DNA of 64,000 nt from positions 1,798,001 through 1,862,000 of the forward strand of contig NZ_CP090370.1 in the NCBI RefSeq assembly GCF_021431965.1. Reading direction: 5' to 3'. Position numbers and translations under genes: made by a program. The stretch comes from Erythrobacter sp. SDW2 (GTDB taxonomy: Bacteria; Pseudomonadota; Alphaproteobacteria; Sphingomonadales; Sphingomonadaceae). The number at the start of each line of letters is the position of its first letter. Position 1 is the stretch's first letter. The notes under the pieces were generated by a model. That model was not told the origin of the DNA, searched no databases, and was given only the letters and a program-made list of their open reading frames with translations. Of the stretch, positions 56,516-64,000 are shown piece by piece.

Positions 56516-56992
56516 ATGGAATACGCCATCCGCCTCTATCGCGATGGCGATGCTCGGGCGCTGACCGCACTCGCTCTGGCGGCAATCCGCGAAGTGGGGC
56601 CACATGGCTATGCGCCCGAGCAGGTCGAAGCATGGGCAGCGCGGCACCCCGGCCCAGCCATGTACCGCCGCCGGGCCAGCGACGGCCACGCGATCTTTGT
56701 GGCGGTGGACGGCCACGGTGTTCCTGTCGCTTACGCTGTCATGGAGCCAGATGGGCACCTCGACCGGCTCTACAACCACCCTCAGCACACACGGCTTGGC
56801 CTGGCCGGCCGGCTGCTAGCTGCAGCAGAGAAGCATGCCCGTGCGCTGGGCCTCTCGCGGCTCTATACCGAGGCAAGCGAACTTGCGCGGCCCTCGTTCG
56901 CGCGCGCAGGCTACGTCGTCACGCACCGGCGCGATTTCGAGATCGACGGCGTGCCGATCCACAATTACGCCATGGAAAAGCGGCTCGGCTGA
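56516..56992 (+). CDS. GNAT-family N-acetyltransferase
   Basis: 158-residue acetyl-CoA-dependent transferase. The fold is shown by IRLYRDGDARALTALALAAI at the start, the cofactor region HTRLGLAGRLLAAAEKHARALG in place of the usual RGxGxG loop, and LYTEASELARPSFARAGYVV. HLDRLYNHPQHTRLGLAGRLL is typical of the YafP-like branch. Acceptor unknown. The start at 56516 gives MEYAIRLYRDGD. It is convergent with the small membrane gene. Confidence 0.82.
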   Translation: MEYAIRLYRDGDARALTALALAAIREVGPHGYAPEQVEAWAARHPGPAMYRRRASDGHAIFVAVDGHGVPVAYAVMEPDGHLDRLYNHPQHTRLGLAGRLLAAAEKHARALGLSRLYTEASELARPSFARAGYVVTHRRDFEIDGVPIHNYAMEKRLG

Positions 56993-56993
56993 A

Positions 56994-57284
56994 CTAGCGT
57001 GAGCGAAGCGCGGCGAATAGACCAACCGCTGCTGCCAAGAACACAGCCCCGGCAATACGACTGCGGCGGAAGCCGCGGCGCTTGTCCCACCTGTCCTCGT
57101 CGAGATACCAGCGGTCCCGACCGGCGGGACGAATAACGTCGCTACCCTTGAGCCGGGCGAATGCGCGCTTGCGGCTAGGCCGCTTGGGGTCATATTCCAC
57201 CGCGTCGGCCGCGCTTACCGCGTCCAGAGCGAGGAAATGCTCGGCGATCCGGCGCTCTTCTATCGCACGTACCGGAACCGCCAT
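56994..57284 (-). CDS. Small membrane protein downstream of greA
   Basis: 96-residue protein starting MAVPVRAIEERRIAEHFLALDA, with a basic middle (KRPSRKRAFARL, RDRWYLDEDRWDKRRG) and a C-terminal hydrophobic helix (IAGAVFLAAAVGLFAAL). It begins 4 bases after the greA stop, so it is co-transcribed with greA. The open frame further upstream lies inside greA and is rejected. Family not recognised. Confidence 0.65.
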   Translation of the reverse strand: MAVPVRAIEERRIAEHFLALDAVSAADAVEYDPKRPSRKRAFARLKGSDVIRPAGRDRWYLDEDRWDKRRGFRRSRIAGAVFLAAAVGLFAALRSR

Positions 57285-57288
57285 CGGA

Positions 57289-57756
57289 TCAGATGAACTC
57301 GATCTTCTCGACGAGGTAGAACTTGTCGCCCGACGGCACAGTGACCTCGATCTCTTCACCGACCATCTTGCCGATCAGCGCGCGCCCGATGGGCGAATTG
57401 TAGGAGATGCGCCCCTTGCTCGCATCAGCCTCGGTCTGGCCGACGATCTGGTAGCGGACAGGTTTGTCGTCCTCGTCGAGCAGGGTCACGGTCGCGCCGA
57501 ACACGATCTTGTCGCCCGACAGCGTGGTCGGATCGATGATCTGGGCGCGGCTGACGCGGTCCTCGATATCGGCGATCTGGGCTTCGATCTGGCCCTGCCG
57601 TTCCTTGGCGGCATGATACTCGGCGTTCTCCGACAAGTCGCCATGAGCGCGTGCTTCCTCGATCGCGTCGACGATCTTCGGACGTTCCGCCCGCAGCGCC
57701 TTGAGATCGGCAGTCAGCCGCTCATAGCCCTCTGCCAGCATCGGCACCTTTTCCAT
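57289..57756 (-). CDS. greA: Transcription elongation factor GreA
   Basis: 155-residue factor that rescues backtracked RNA polymerase by stimulating transcript cleavage. N-terminal coiled coil has [20 protein letters not shown] with the catalytic acidic tip (DLSENAEY); the C-terminal FKBP-like domain has [21 protein letters not shown]. The start at 57756 ([11 protein letters not shown]) has GGGGA upstream. It lies downstream of carB with a 120-bp gap. Confidence 0.96.
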   Translation of the reverse strand: MEKVPMLAEGYERLTADLKALRAERPKIVDAIEEARAHGDLSENAEYHAAKERQGQIEAQIADIEDRVSRAQIIDPTTLSGDKIVFGATVTLLDEDDKPVRYQIVGQTEADASKGRISYNSPIGRALIGKMVGEEIEVTVPSGDKFYLVEKIEFI

Positions 57757-57876
57757 TACGGTCCCCAATTCTTTCTCTCGTTCGCCCCGCCCCACCACGG
57801 GCAACCGTCAATTCGATCCTCTGCCGCGCCTCGTTACGCGCGGATCAGCTGGTCGAACTGTGGGGGAGAAGCTGTG

Positions 57877-60800
57877 TTAGTCCCGGCTATAATAGTCTTG
57901 CAGCGACCGCACTTCAAGCTTGCTCGCATTGGTGGTGGCAATCGCCTGCGCCACGGCGAGGCTGGCGGGGGCCGTGGTGTAGTACGGAAGCTTCGCCTCC
58001 AGCGCGCTGGCGCGGATGGATTTGCTGTCTGCCAGGCTCTGCCAGCCTTCGGTGGTGTTGAAGATCAGGTCCACCTCGCCATCGATGATCGCATCGACGA
58101 TATGTGGCTGGCCTTGCGCTACCTTGTTGACCCGCTCGACCGGGATGCCCTGTTCGGCGAGATAGTCATGCGTGCCGCCGGTGGCGATGATGCGGAAGCC
58201 CTTCTCCACCAGCGTCCTCACCGCCGGGACGATGACCGGCTTGTCGCTGTCCTTGACGGAGACGAACAGCGTGCCGCTTTCGGGCAAGGCCATGCCGACA
58301 CCGAGCTGCGACTTGAGGAATGCCTCCGGAAACGCCTTGTCGATCCCCATCACTTCCCCGGTCGATTTCATTTCGGGCGAGAGCACCGGATCGGCGCCGG
58401 GGAAGCGGGCGAAGGGGAACACCGCCTCCTTCACCGCCATGTGATCGGGGCGCAGGTTGAACGGCTCGAAATCGGTCAGCTTCTGCCCTGCCATGACCAG
58501 GCTGGCGATCTTGGCCACCGGGCTGCCAATCGCCTTGGCGACGAAGGGCACGGTGCGCGAGGCGCGGGGATTGACCTCGATCAGGTACACCTCACCTGCC
58601 TTGACCGCGAACTGGACGTTCATCAGTCCCACGACCTTGAGTGCGAGGGCAAGCTCGGTCGCCTGCCGCTCCATCTCGGCGACGATATCGTCCGGCAGGC
58701 TGTAAGGCGGCAGGGTACAGGCGCTGTCGCCCGAGTGCACCCCGGCCTCCTCGATATGCTGCATCACCCCGGCGATGCGGACTTCCGAGCCATCGGAGAC
58801 AACGTCGACGTCGCATTCGATGGCGTCGCGCAGGTACTGGTCGACCAGCACCGGGCTGTCACCCGACACATTGACCGCGGTCTTGATATAGTCGTCGAGC
58901 TGGGCGAGGCTGTCGACGATCTCCATCGCCCTGCCACCCAGGACATAGGAGGGGCGCAGGAGCACCGGATAGCCGATCCGGGCGGCCACGGCGGCTGCTT
59001 CGTCGCGGCTGTAGGCGATGCCGTTGTCGGGCTGCTTGAGCTTGAGCTTGTTGACCAGCTTGGCGAAGCGTTCGCGGTCTTCGGCGAGGTCGATGGCGTC
59101 GGGCGAAGTGCCGAGAATCGGGATGCCCGCGTCTTCCAGCGCTTGCGCCAGCTTCAAGGGCGTCTGGCCGCCGAACTGGACGATCACGCCGACGAGCTCG
59201 CCCTTCGACTGCTCGATCCGGAGGATCTCCAGCACGTCCTCCGCCGTCAGCGGCTCGAAATAGAGCCGGTCGGAGGTGTCGTAATCGGTGGAGACGGTTT
59301 CGGGGTTGCAGTTGACCATGATGGTCTCGAACCCGGCCTCGGCCAGTGCGTAGCAGGCGTGGACGCAGCAATAGTCGAACTCGATTCCCTGCCCGATCCG
59401 GTTGGGGCCGCCGCCGAGAATGACGATCTTGCGCCGGTCGGACGGATTGGCCTCGCACTCGGGCGCGCCGAAGGTCGGGGCTTCGTAGGTCGAGTACATA
59501 TAGGGGGTGATCGCATCGAACTCGGCGGCGCAGCTGTCGATCCGCTTGAACACCGGCACCACGCCGAGTTTGCGGCGCAGCTGGCACACTTCCTTCTCGC
59601 TGGTCGCCCCCGCCATAACCTTGAGCGCATCGTGCAGCAGGCCAGAGCGGCGCGCCTGCGTTTCCGCCAGGCCGCCCGCGACGCCGACCGAGCGCACCGC
59701 CAGCGTGGCGAGCCGCTTGTCGGAGAAGCCCATCGCTTTCAGCCGGCGCAGTCCCGCCGCGTCCTGCGGCAGGCCATTCTCGCCGAGTTCCTTCTCGGCA
59801 TCGATGATCGCTTCGATCTGGCGCAGGAACCACGGGTCGTAGCTGGTGACCTCGTGTACTTCCTCGACGCTCAGCCCTTCGCGGAACGCCTGCGCAACCT
59901 TGAGCAGCCGGTCGGGCGTCCGCTTGCTGAGCGAGGCGGTGATGGTGTCCTTGCCCACCCCTTCGAGCTCGACAATGCGATTGAAGCCGTCGAGGTCGGT
60001 CTCCAGCCCGCGCAGCGCCTTCTGCATCGATTCCTGGAAATTGCGCCCGATCGCCATGACTTCGCCGACCGACTTCATCGCCGTGGCAAGATTGTTTTCC
60101 GCACCCTTGAATTTCTCGAAGGCGAAGCGCGGGATCTTGGTCACGACATAATCGATGGTCGGCTCGAAACTGGCCGGGGTCGCGCCGGTGATCTCGTTGG
60201 TGATCTCGTCGAGCGTGTAGCCGACCGCCAGCTTGGCCGCGACGCGGGCGATGGGGAAGCCGGTCGCCTTCGAAGCCAACGCCGAGCTGCGCGACACGCG
60301 CGGGTTCATCTCGATCACGATCAAGCGACCGTCCATGGGATTGACCGCGAACTGGACGTTCGATCCGCCCGTCTCGACCCCGATCTCGCGCAGCACAGCG
60401 ATGCTGGCGTTGCGCATGATCTGGTATTCCTTGTCGGTCAGCGTCAGCGCCGGGGCGACGGTGATACTGTCTCCGGTGTGGACGCCCATCGGATCGACAT
60501 TCTCGATGCTGCAGATGATGATGGCGTTGTCCTTGCGGTCACGCACCACCTCCATCTCGAATTCCTTCCAGCCGAGGAGCGATTCCTCGATCAGGACTTC
60601 GGTGGTCGGCGAGGCTTCGAGCCCTTCGCGCACGATCTTCTCGAACTCGGCCTTGTTGTAGGCGATGCCGCCGCCGGTGCCGCCGAGGGTGAAGCTGGGG
60701 CGGATGATCGAGGGCAGGCCGGTGCTCTCCAGCACCGCAAATGCCTCGTCCACCGTATGCGCCACGCCGCTGCGCGCGCTTTCGAGGCCGATCTTGTCCA

Positions 60801-61206
60801 TCGCCTCGCGGAAACGCTGGCGGTTCTCGGCCTTGTCGATGGCATCGGCCTTGGCCCCGATCATCTCGACGCCGTATTCGGCCAGCACGCCCATCTCGTC
60901 GAGCTTGAGCGCGCAGTTGAGCGCGGTCTGCCCGCCCATGGTCGGCAGCAGCGCGTCGGGGCGTTCCTTGGCGATGATCTTGGCGACGATCTCGGGCGTG
61001 ATCGGCTCGATATAGGTTGCGTCGGCCATCTCCGGATCGGTCATGATCGTGGCCGGATTGGAATTGACGAGGATGACGCGGTAGCCCTCCTCGCGCAAAG
61101 CCTTGATCGCCTGCGTGCCGGAGTAGTCGAACTCGCAGGCCTGGCCGATAATGATCGGCCCGGCGCCGATAACGAGGATCGAGGAGATGTCGGTTCTTTT
61201 TGGCAT
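57877..61206 (-). CDS. carB: Carbamoyl-phosphate synthase large subunit
   Basis: 1109-residue synthetase subunit that makes carbamoyl phosphate from bicarbonate, ATP and ammonia delivered by CarA, for arginine and pyrimidine synthesis. Two homologous halves are evident: N-half [21 protein letters not shown] with its ATP-grasp domain, C-half [24 protein letters not shown] with the second ATP-grasp domain, and a C-terminal allosteric MGS-type domain. The start at 61206 overlaps the stop of a small gene by one base (TAATG). A very long antisense frame opposite is a shadow. Confidence 0.97.
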   Translation of the reverse strand: MPKRTDISSILVIGAGPIIIGQACEFDYSGTQAIKALREEGYRVILVNSNPATIMTDPEMADATYIEPITPEIVAKIIAKERPDALLPTMGGQTALNCALKLDEMGVLAEYGVEMIGAKADAIDKAENRQRFREAMDKIGLESARSGVAHTVDEAFAVLESTGLPSIIRPSFTLGGTGGGIAYNKAEFEKIVREGLEASPTTEVLIEESLLGWKEFEMEVVRDRKDNAIIICSIENVDPMGVHTGDSITVAPALTLTDKEYQIMRNASIAVLREIGVETGGSNVQFAVNPMDGRLIVIEMNPRVSRSSALASKATGFPIARVAAKLAVGYTLDEITNEITGATPASFEPTIDYVVTKIPRFAFEKFKGAENNLATAMKSVGEVMAIGRNFQESMQKALRGLETDLDGFNRIVELEGVGKDTITASLSKRTPDRLLKVAQAFREGLSVEEVHEVTSYDPWFLRQIEAIIDAEKELGENGLPQDAAGLRRLKAMGFSDKRLATLAVRSVGVAGGLAETQARRSGLLHDALKVMAGATSEKEVCQLRRKLGVVPVFKRIDSCAAEFDAITPYMYSTYEAPTFGAPECEANPSDRRKIVILGGGPNRIGQGIEFDYCCVHACYALAEAGFETIMVNCNPETVSTDYDTSDRLYFEPLTAEDVLEILRIEQSKGELVGVIVQFGGQTPLKLAQALEDAGIPILGTSPDAIDLAEDRERFAKLVNKLKLKQPDNGIAYSRDEAAAVAARIGYPVLLRPSYVLGGRAMEIVDSLAQLDDYIKTAVNVSGDSPVLVDQYLRDAIECDVDVVSDGSEVRIAGVMQHIEEAGVHSGDSACTLPPYSLPDDIVAEMERQATELALALKVVGLMNVQFAVKAGEVYLIEVNPRASRTVPFVAKAIGSPVAKIASLVMAGQKLTDFEPFNLRPDHMAVKEAVFPFARFPGADPVLSPEMKSTGEVMGIDKAFPEAFLKSQLGVGMALPESGTLFVSVKDSDKPVIVPAVRTLVEKGFRIIATGGTHDYLAEQGIPVERVNKVAQGQPHIVDAIIDGEVDLIFNTTEGWQSLADSKSIRASALEAKLPYYTTAPASLAVAQAIATTNASKLEVRSLQDYYSRD

Positions 61207-61583
61207 TATTCGCCTTTGAGTAAAGCTATTGCGCTGACAATTAGAGCAAGAAGCGCGATCCAATCGCTTCGAGGAATGGCTTTTATTCGCTCCCAGGCCG
61301 TAGGCTTACGCCGCTGAAGCCTGACTTCGCTCGCGCGCGCAATGCCTGCGTGGGTAATCTTCAGGGCGCGGCGCCCTGGTGCATCAGAATAGGGCTTGAA
61401 CCTAGCCCAACCTAGTTCGTCCAGACGGCCGATAGCCATGTCTCGCCAAGTAGGCGCAAAGCCGGGATGCACATCCTCGCAAAGGTCGAAGAAATCGATA
61501 GCCTCGATGTTGACGCCAGTTTGGCGCTTAGCTGATTCGACGATTAAGTCGTCCAAGAACTTGTTGAAGTCGGGCTCGCTCAC
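61206..61583 (-). CDS. Uncharacterised winged-helix-like protein with C-terminal membrane helix, wedged between carA and carB
   Basis: 125-codon gene starting GTG ([17 protein letters not shown]) inside the carA stop (GTGA) and ending TAATG in the carB start, so it is coupled to both. The middle ([20 protein letters not shown], then [15 protein letters not shown]) looks like a winged-helix reader module; residues 104-122 ([19 protein letters not shown]) form one membrane helix. Its DNA is AT-richer (61201-61260 is 45 percent G+C) than the car genes. I do not recognise the protein; it is probably acquired. Confidence 0.75.
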   Translation of the reverse strand: MSEPDFNKFLDDLIVESAKRQTGVNIEAIDFFDLCEDVHPGFAPTWRDMAIGRLDELGWARFKPYSDAPGRRALKITHAGIARASEVRLQRRKPTAWERIKAIPRSDWIALLALIVSAIALLKGE

Positions 61584-62764
61584 CCCAACATCCCCACGAA
61601 CTTCTCGAACAGGTAGAAGCTGTCCTGCGGCCCCGGGCTTGCCTCGGGGTGGTACTGCACCCCGAAGGCCTTCTTGCCGGTGATGCTGATCCCGCAGTTG
61701 CTGCCGTCGAACAGCGAGACATGGGTCTGCTCCACGCCCGCTGGCAACGTGCTCGCGTCGACCGCGAAGCCGTGGTTCATCGAGGTGATCTCGACCAGCC
61801 CCGAAGTCTCGCCCCAGCCCTCGCCGACCCGCTGGACCGGGTGGTTCGCGCCGCGGTGGCCTTGGTGCATCTTGACCGTCTTCGCGCCCGCCGCCAGCGC
61901 CAGCATCTGGTGGCCGAGGCAGATGCCGAACAGCGGGATGTCGCGTTCGAGCAGCGCCTTGATCACCGGCACCGCATATTCGCCCGTCGCCGCCGGATCG
62001 CCGGGGCCGTTGGAAAGGAACACGCCTGCCGGATTTAGTGCGAGGATATCCTCGAGGCTGGTCCGCGCCGGGACCACCGTCACCTTGGCCCCCGCCTTCA
62101 CCAGGTTGCGGAAGATATTGTCCTTTGCGCCGTAATCGATCGCGACGACGTGGGGCTTGTCGTGCCAGTCCGCGCGGCCATAGCCGTGGCCGAGCCGCCA
62201 GTAACCACCGCCCCAGTCCTCCTGGTGCTCGCGGCTGACCGCCTGGGCCAAGTCCATCCCCTCCAGCCCCGGCCAGTCCTGCGCCCGCTTCAGCAGCGCG
62301 GCGAGGTCGAACCTGCCGTCCGCCGCATGGGCGATCACCGCATTGGGAGCGCCGCCCACGCGGATGAAGCGGGTCAGCGCGCGGGTATCGATGCCGGCGA
62401 GCCCGATCTTGCCGTTCGCCGCCATCCACTGCGTAAAATGCTCGGCGCTGCGGAAGTTGCTCGGCAGGGTCACGTCCTCGCGCACCACGCAGCCGACTGC
62501 GCTGCCGACCTCGTGGCTTTCGACATCCTCGGCATTGGTCCCGACATTGCCGATATGCGGGAAAGTGAAGGTCACCACCTGCCCGGCGTAGGAGGGATCG
62601 GTCATCACCTCCTGGTATCCGGTCATCGCGGTGTTGAAGCACACCTCGCCCACCGCGCTGCCCTCCGCGCCGAAGCCCTTGCCCCACAGGGCCGTTCCGT
62701 CGGCCAGCAAAAGAACTCCCGTCGCGCCTTTAGGCTGCGCAGGGGTAATGTCGGCGGTGGCCAT
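61580..62764 (-). CDS. carA: Carbamoyl-phosphate synthase small subunit
   Basis: 394-residue glutamine amidotransferase subunit supplying ammonia to CarB. The N-terminal domain has EVCFNTAMTGYQEVMTDPSYAGQ; the class I amidotransferase domain has LSNGPGDP, GICLGHQ with nucleophile Cys282, and GVQYHPEASPGP with the catalytic His and Glu. Length is normal. It is the first gene of the carA-wedge-carB operon, with its stop overlapping the wedge gene start. It is divergent from the YqeY-type gene (137-bp gap). Confidence 0.97.
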   Translation of the reverse strand: MATADITPAQPKGATGVLLLADGTALWGKGFGAEGSAVGEVCFNTAMTGYQEVMTDPSYAGQVVTFTFPHIGNVGTNAEDVESHEVGSAVGCVVREDVTLPSNFRSAEHFTQWMAANGKIGLAGIDTRALTRFIRVGGAPNAVIAHAADGRFDLAALLKRAQDWPGLEGMDLAQAVSREHQEDWGGGYWRLGHGYGRADWHDKPHVVAIDYGAKDNIFRNLVKAGAKVTVVPARTSLEDILALNPAGVFLSNGPGDPAATGEYAVPVIKALLERDIPLFGICLGHQMLALAAGAKTVKMHQGHRGANHPVQRVGEGWGETSGLVEITSMNHGFAVDASTLPAGVEQTHVSLFDGSNCGISITGKKAFGVQYHPEASPGPQDSFYLFEKFVGMLG

Positions 62765-62901
62765 GGGGCTCTCCGAGTCAGGGGTTTTCCGGCGATGTCG
62801 CTAAGCGTCGGTCGCTAGGGATACCCTCCCCTTGCGTCAAGGGCCGTGCGGGGCCAATTGGGGAGCAATCCCGAAAACTCCGGAAAATCACAGGACGAAC
62901 C

Positions 62902-63366
62902 ATGCCCGAAACGAAACTGCGCGACGACATCAAGGCCGCCACCACCGCCGCCATGAAGGCCGGCGACAAGGACCGCACCGCCGCGCTGCGGCTGATCGGA
63001 GCCAAGATCAAGGACCGCGATATCGAGCTGCGCACCTCGTCCAAGGAGGTGCCCGATGACGATGTGGTGATCGATGTGCTGCAAAAAATGGCCAAGCAGC
63101 GGCGCGAATCGATAACCATGTTCGTTGACGGCGGCCGCGAGGAACTGGCCGACAAGGAGCGCGGCGAGCTGGCGGTGATCGAGGAGTTCCTGCCGCAGAT
63201 GCTCGACGAGACGCAGACCCGGGCGGCGATCGAGCAGGCCAAGGTAACGACCGGGGCCGAATCGGTTAAGGATATGGGCAAGGTGATGGCGGAACTAAAG
63301 GCGAAGCACGGCGCTGTTCTGGACATGGGGCTCGCCTCGAAACTCGTCAAAGAAAGCCTGTCATGA
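62902..63366 (+). CDS. GatB/YqeY-domain protein
   Basis: 154-residue helical protein of the YqeY family, related to the tRNA-binding tail domain of GatB. Landmarks are LRDDIKAATTAAMKAGDKDRTAALRL, DDDVVIDVLQKMAKQRRESI, LAVIEEFLPQML and VKDMGKVMAELKAKHG. Its role is unproven; a tRNA-linked function is inferred from GatB. AGGA precedes the ATG. It overlaps the next gene by ATGA. Confidence 0.9.
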   Translation: MPETKLRDDIKAATTAAMKAGDKDRTAALRLIGAKIKDRDIELRTSSKEVPDDDVVIDVLQKMAKQRRESITMFVDGGREELADKERGELAVIEEFLPQMLDETQTRAAIEQAKVTTGAESVKDMGKVMAELKAKHGAVLDMGLASKLVKESLS

Positions 63367-64000
63367 TCCGCATCGCTGCCGTTTCGGCTCTCGCCATTTC
63401 GCTTTCGCTCTCCGCCTGCTCGGGCGGTGAAGACGCCGACTATGCCGAGGAGACCAGCACCGTCGCCGGCAGCGATGTGACCGACCTCAATGATGCCAAT
63501 ACCACCGCCGACGCCATCTCCATGGCGGTCGACCGCGAGAAGGGCGACTTCGCCGACCTCAGGCTGGGAGGACTGATCGAGGGTCCGCGCGGCGAGCGGT
63601 TGAAGGTCGCTTTCTCCAACCAGGTCAGCGCCTTTGCCGATGTGACTTCCTACGTCGCCTGCCCGGACGGGATCGATCCGTGCGAGCCGACAACGGCACC
63701 GGAAGGAACGGTCTATACCTATGTCTTCATCGTCTATCCCGGCGAGGACATGGACCCGGCAACCGGTAGCGGGACGGGCAACGATTCGAGCGATATCGAG
63801 CGTGCGACCGAATTCCGCATGCTGCGCGCCGCAAACGGCTTCACCGGCAAGGCCGGCTACGCCAAGGCCGAAGCGCTTGCTGCAATCGGGCCGAAGGCCG
63901 ACGTCGTGATGAGTTGCGACGATGGTGCGCTGGTTTGGACGATCAACGCCGGCGATGGTGGCAACCAGTGGGAACAGGGCGAACCGCTAACCTTCTGGTG
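63363..64000 (+). CDS. Lipoprotein of unknown function (partial at right edge)
   Basis: The frame starts inside the YqeY-gene stop (ATGA) and stays open to the end of the window, at least 212 codons. MIRIAAVSALAISLSLSACSGG is a lipoprotein signal with the lipobox LSAC. The rest is acidic and rich in Asp, Gly and Thr, with paired cysteines (CPDGIDPC), YTYVFIVYPGEDMDPATGSG and FRMLRAANGFTGKAGY. It is reminiscent of uncharacterised sphingomonad lipoproteins. The stop lies outside the window. Confidence 0.75.
   Translation, partial: MIRIAAVSALAISLSLSACSGGEDADYAEETSTVAGSDVTDLNDANTTADAISMAVDREKGDFADLRLGGLIEGPRGERLKVAFSNQVSAFADVTSYVACPDGIDPCEPTTAPEGTVYTYVFIVYPGEDMDPATGSGTGNDSSDIERATEFRMLRAANGFTGKAGYAKAEALAAIGPKADVVMSCDDGALVWTINAGDGGNQWEQGEPLTFW

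Noticed and set aside
57082-61317. 1411-codon open frame on the plus strand
   Set aside because: It is antisense to greA and carB, rich in Arg, Asp, His and Gly, and without domain features. Long antisense frames are expected in GC-rich genes.

Overview
The window reads as a chromosomal segment of a high-GC alphaproteobacterium of the order Sphingomonadales, most likely family Erythrobacteraceae (Erythrobacter/Altererythrobacter-like). This rests on protein families and gene habits: RibB with an N-terminal helix-turn-helix, separate alpha and beta glycyl-tRNA synthetase subunits, a MutL with an endonuclease motif, small YdcH-like and DUF4170 proteins, a DOMON-like protein, a ComF/methyltransferase divergent pair, and an acyl-CoA dehydrogenase next to a MerR regulator. 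That assignment is inference; no rRNA is present. Almost all of the window is housekeeping chromosome. There is no insertion sequence, integrase, prophage or CRISPR array.

Layout. 1-5.4 kb: end of a PBP-activator-like protein, parE, then leftward TerC-type transporter, a YdcH-like mini-protein and an alpha/beta-hydrolase-OsmC fusion. 5.4-9.1 kb: a MoxR-type AAA ATPase and its VWA partner, split by an antisense soluble chemoreceptor-like gene. 9.1-15 kb: NamZ-like muramidase with a DOMON-like protein, tyrS, a PilZ protein, an MFS exporter, cysK. 15-21 kb: serine hydrolase, acyl-CoA dehydrogenase, MerR regulator with a perfect 20-bp palindrome, hisI, a ComF protein with an anomalous C-terminal run-on, and a methyltransferase. 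21-27.4 kb: ppdK, glyS and glyQ; glyS carries two palindromic repeats in frame plus an AT-richer extra segment, and a third repeat type lies between glyS and glyQ. 27.4-30.5 kb: a stand-alone molybdopterin oxidoreductase facing a micro-operon (48-aa protein, XRE regulator, four-helix membrane protein) that is preceded by four evenly spaced dyads over a promoter.

30.5-39.7 kb: tandem TraB/GumN proteins, rplY, pth, a small P-loop kinase, a Tat-leader SDR, a large zinc metalloprotease, ychF and a DUF1206 membrane protein. 39.7-47.5 kb: mutL, divergent from the complete rod-shape operon mreB-mreC-mreD-mrdA-rodA, whose members overlap or nearly touch. 47.6-50.4 kb: tRNA-Lys(CTT), then ribB-ribH-aldo/keto reductase, with a palindrome directly upstream of the HTH-RibB fusion. 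50.4-54.1 kb: a tight pair of uncharacterised protein and kinase-like protein, a 57-aa protein and eno. 54.3-57.3 kb: a four-gene overlapping operon of small membrane-anchored proteins beginning with a histone-tail-like YqjD-type protein, then DUF4170, GNAT and a small membrane protein. 57.3-64 kb: greA, carB, an AT-richer 125-codon gene wedged between carB and carA, carA, a YqeY-like protein and a lipoprotein cut by the right edge.

The functional themes are translation (tyrS, glyQS, tRNA-Lys, rplY, pth, ychF), cell shape and wall (mre/mrd, NamZ-like, PBP activator), pyrimidine/arginine precursor supply (carAB), riboflavin synthesis (ribBH) and topology/repair (parE, mutL). The most interesting points are regulatory or structural oddities inside ordinary housekeeping loci: the HTH-RibB enzyme with its own palindrome, the dyad array before the XRE micro-operon, the wedge gene in carAB, and in-frame palindromic repeats in glyS.
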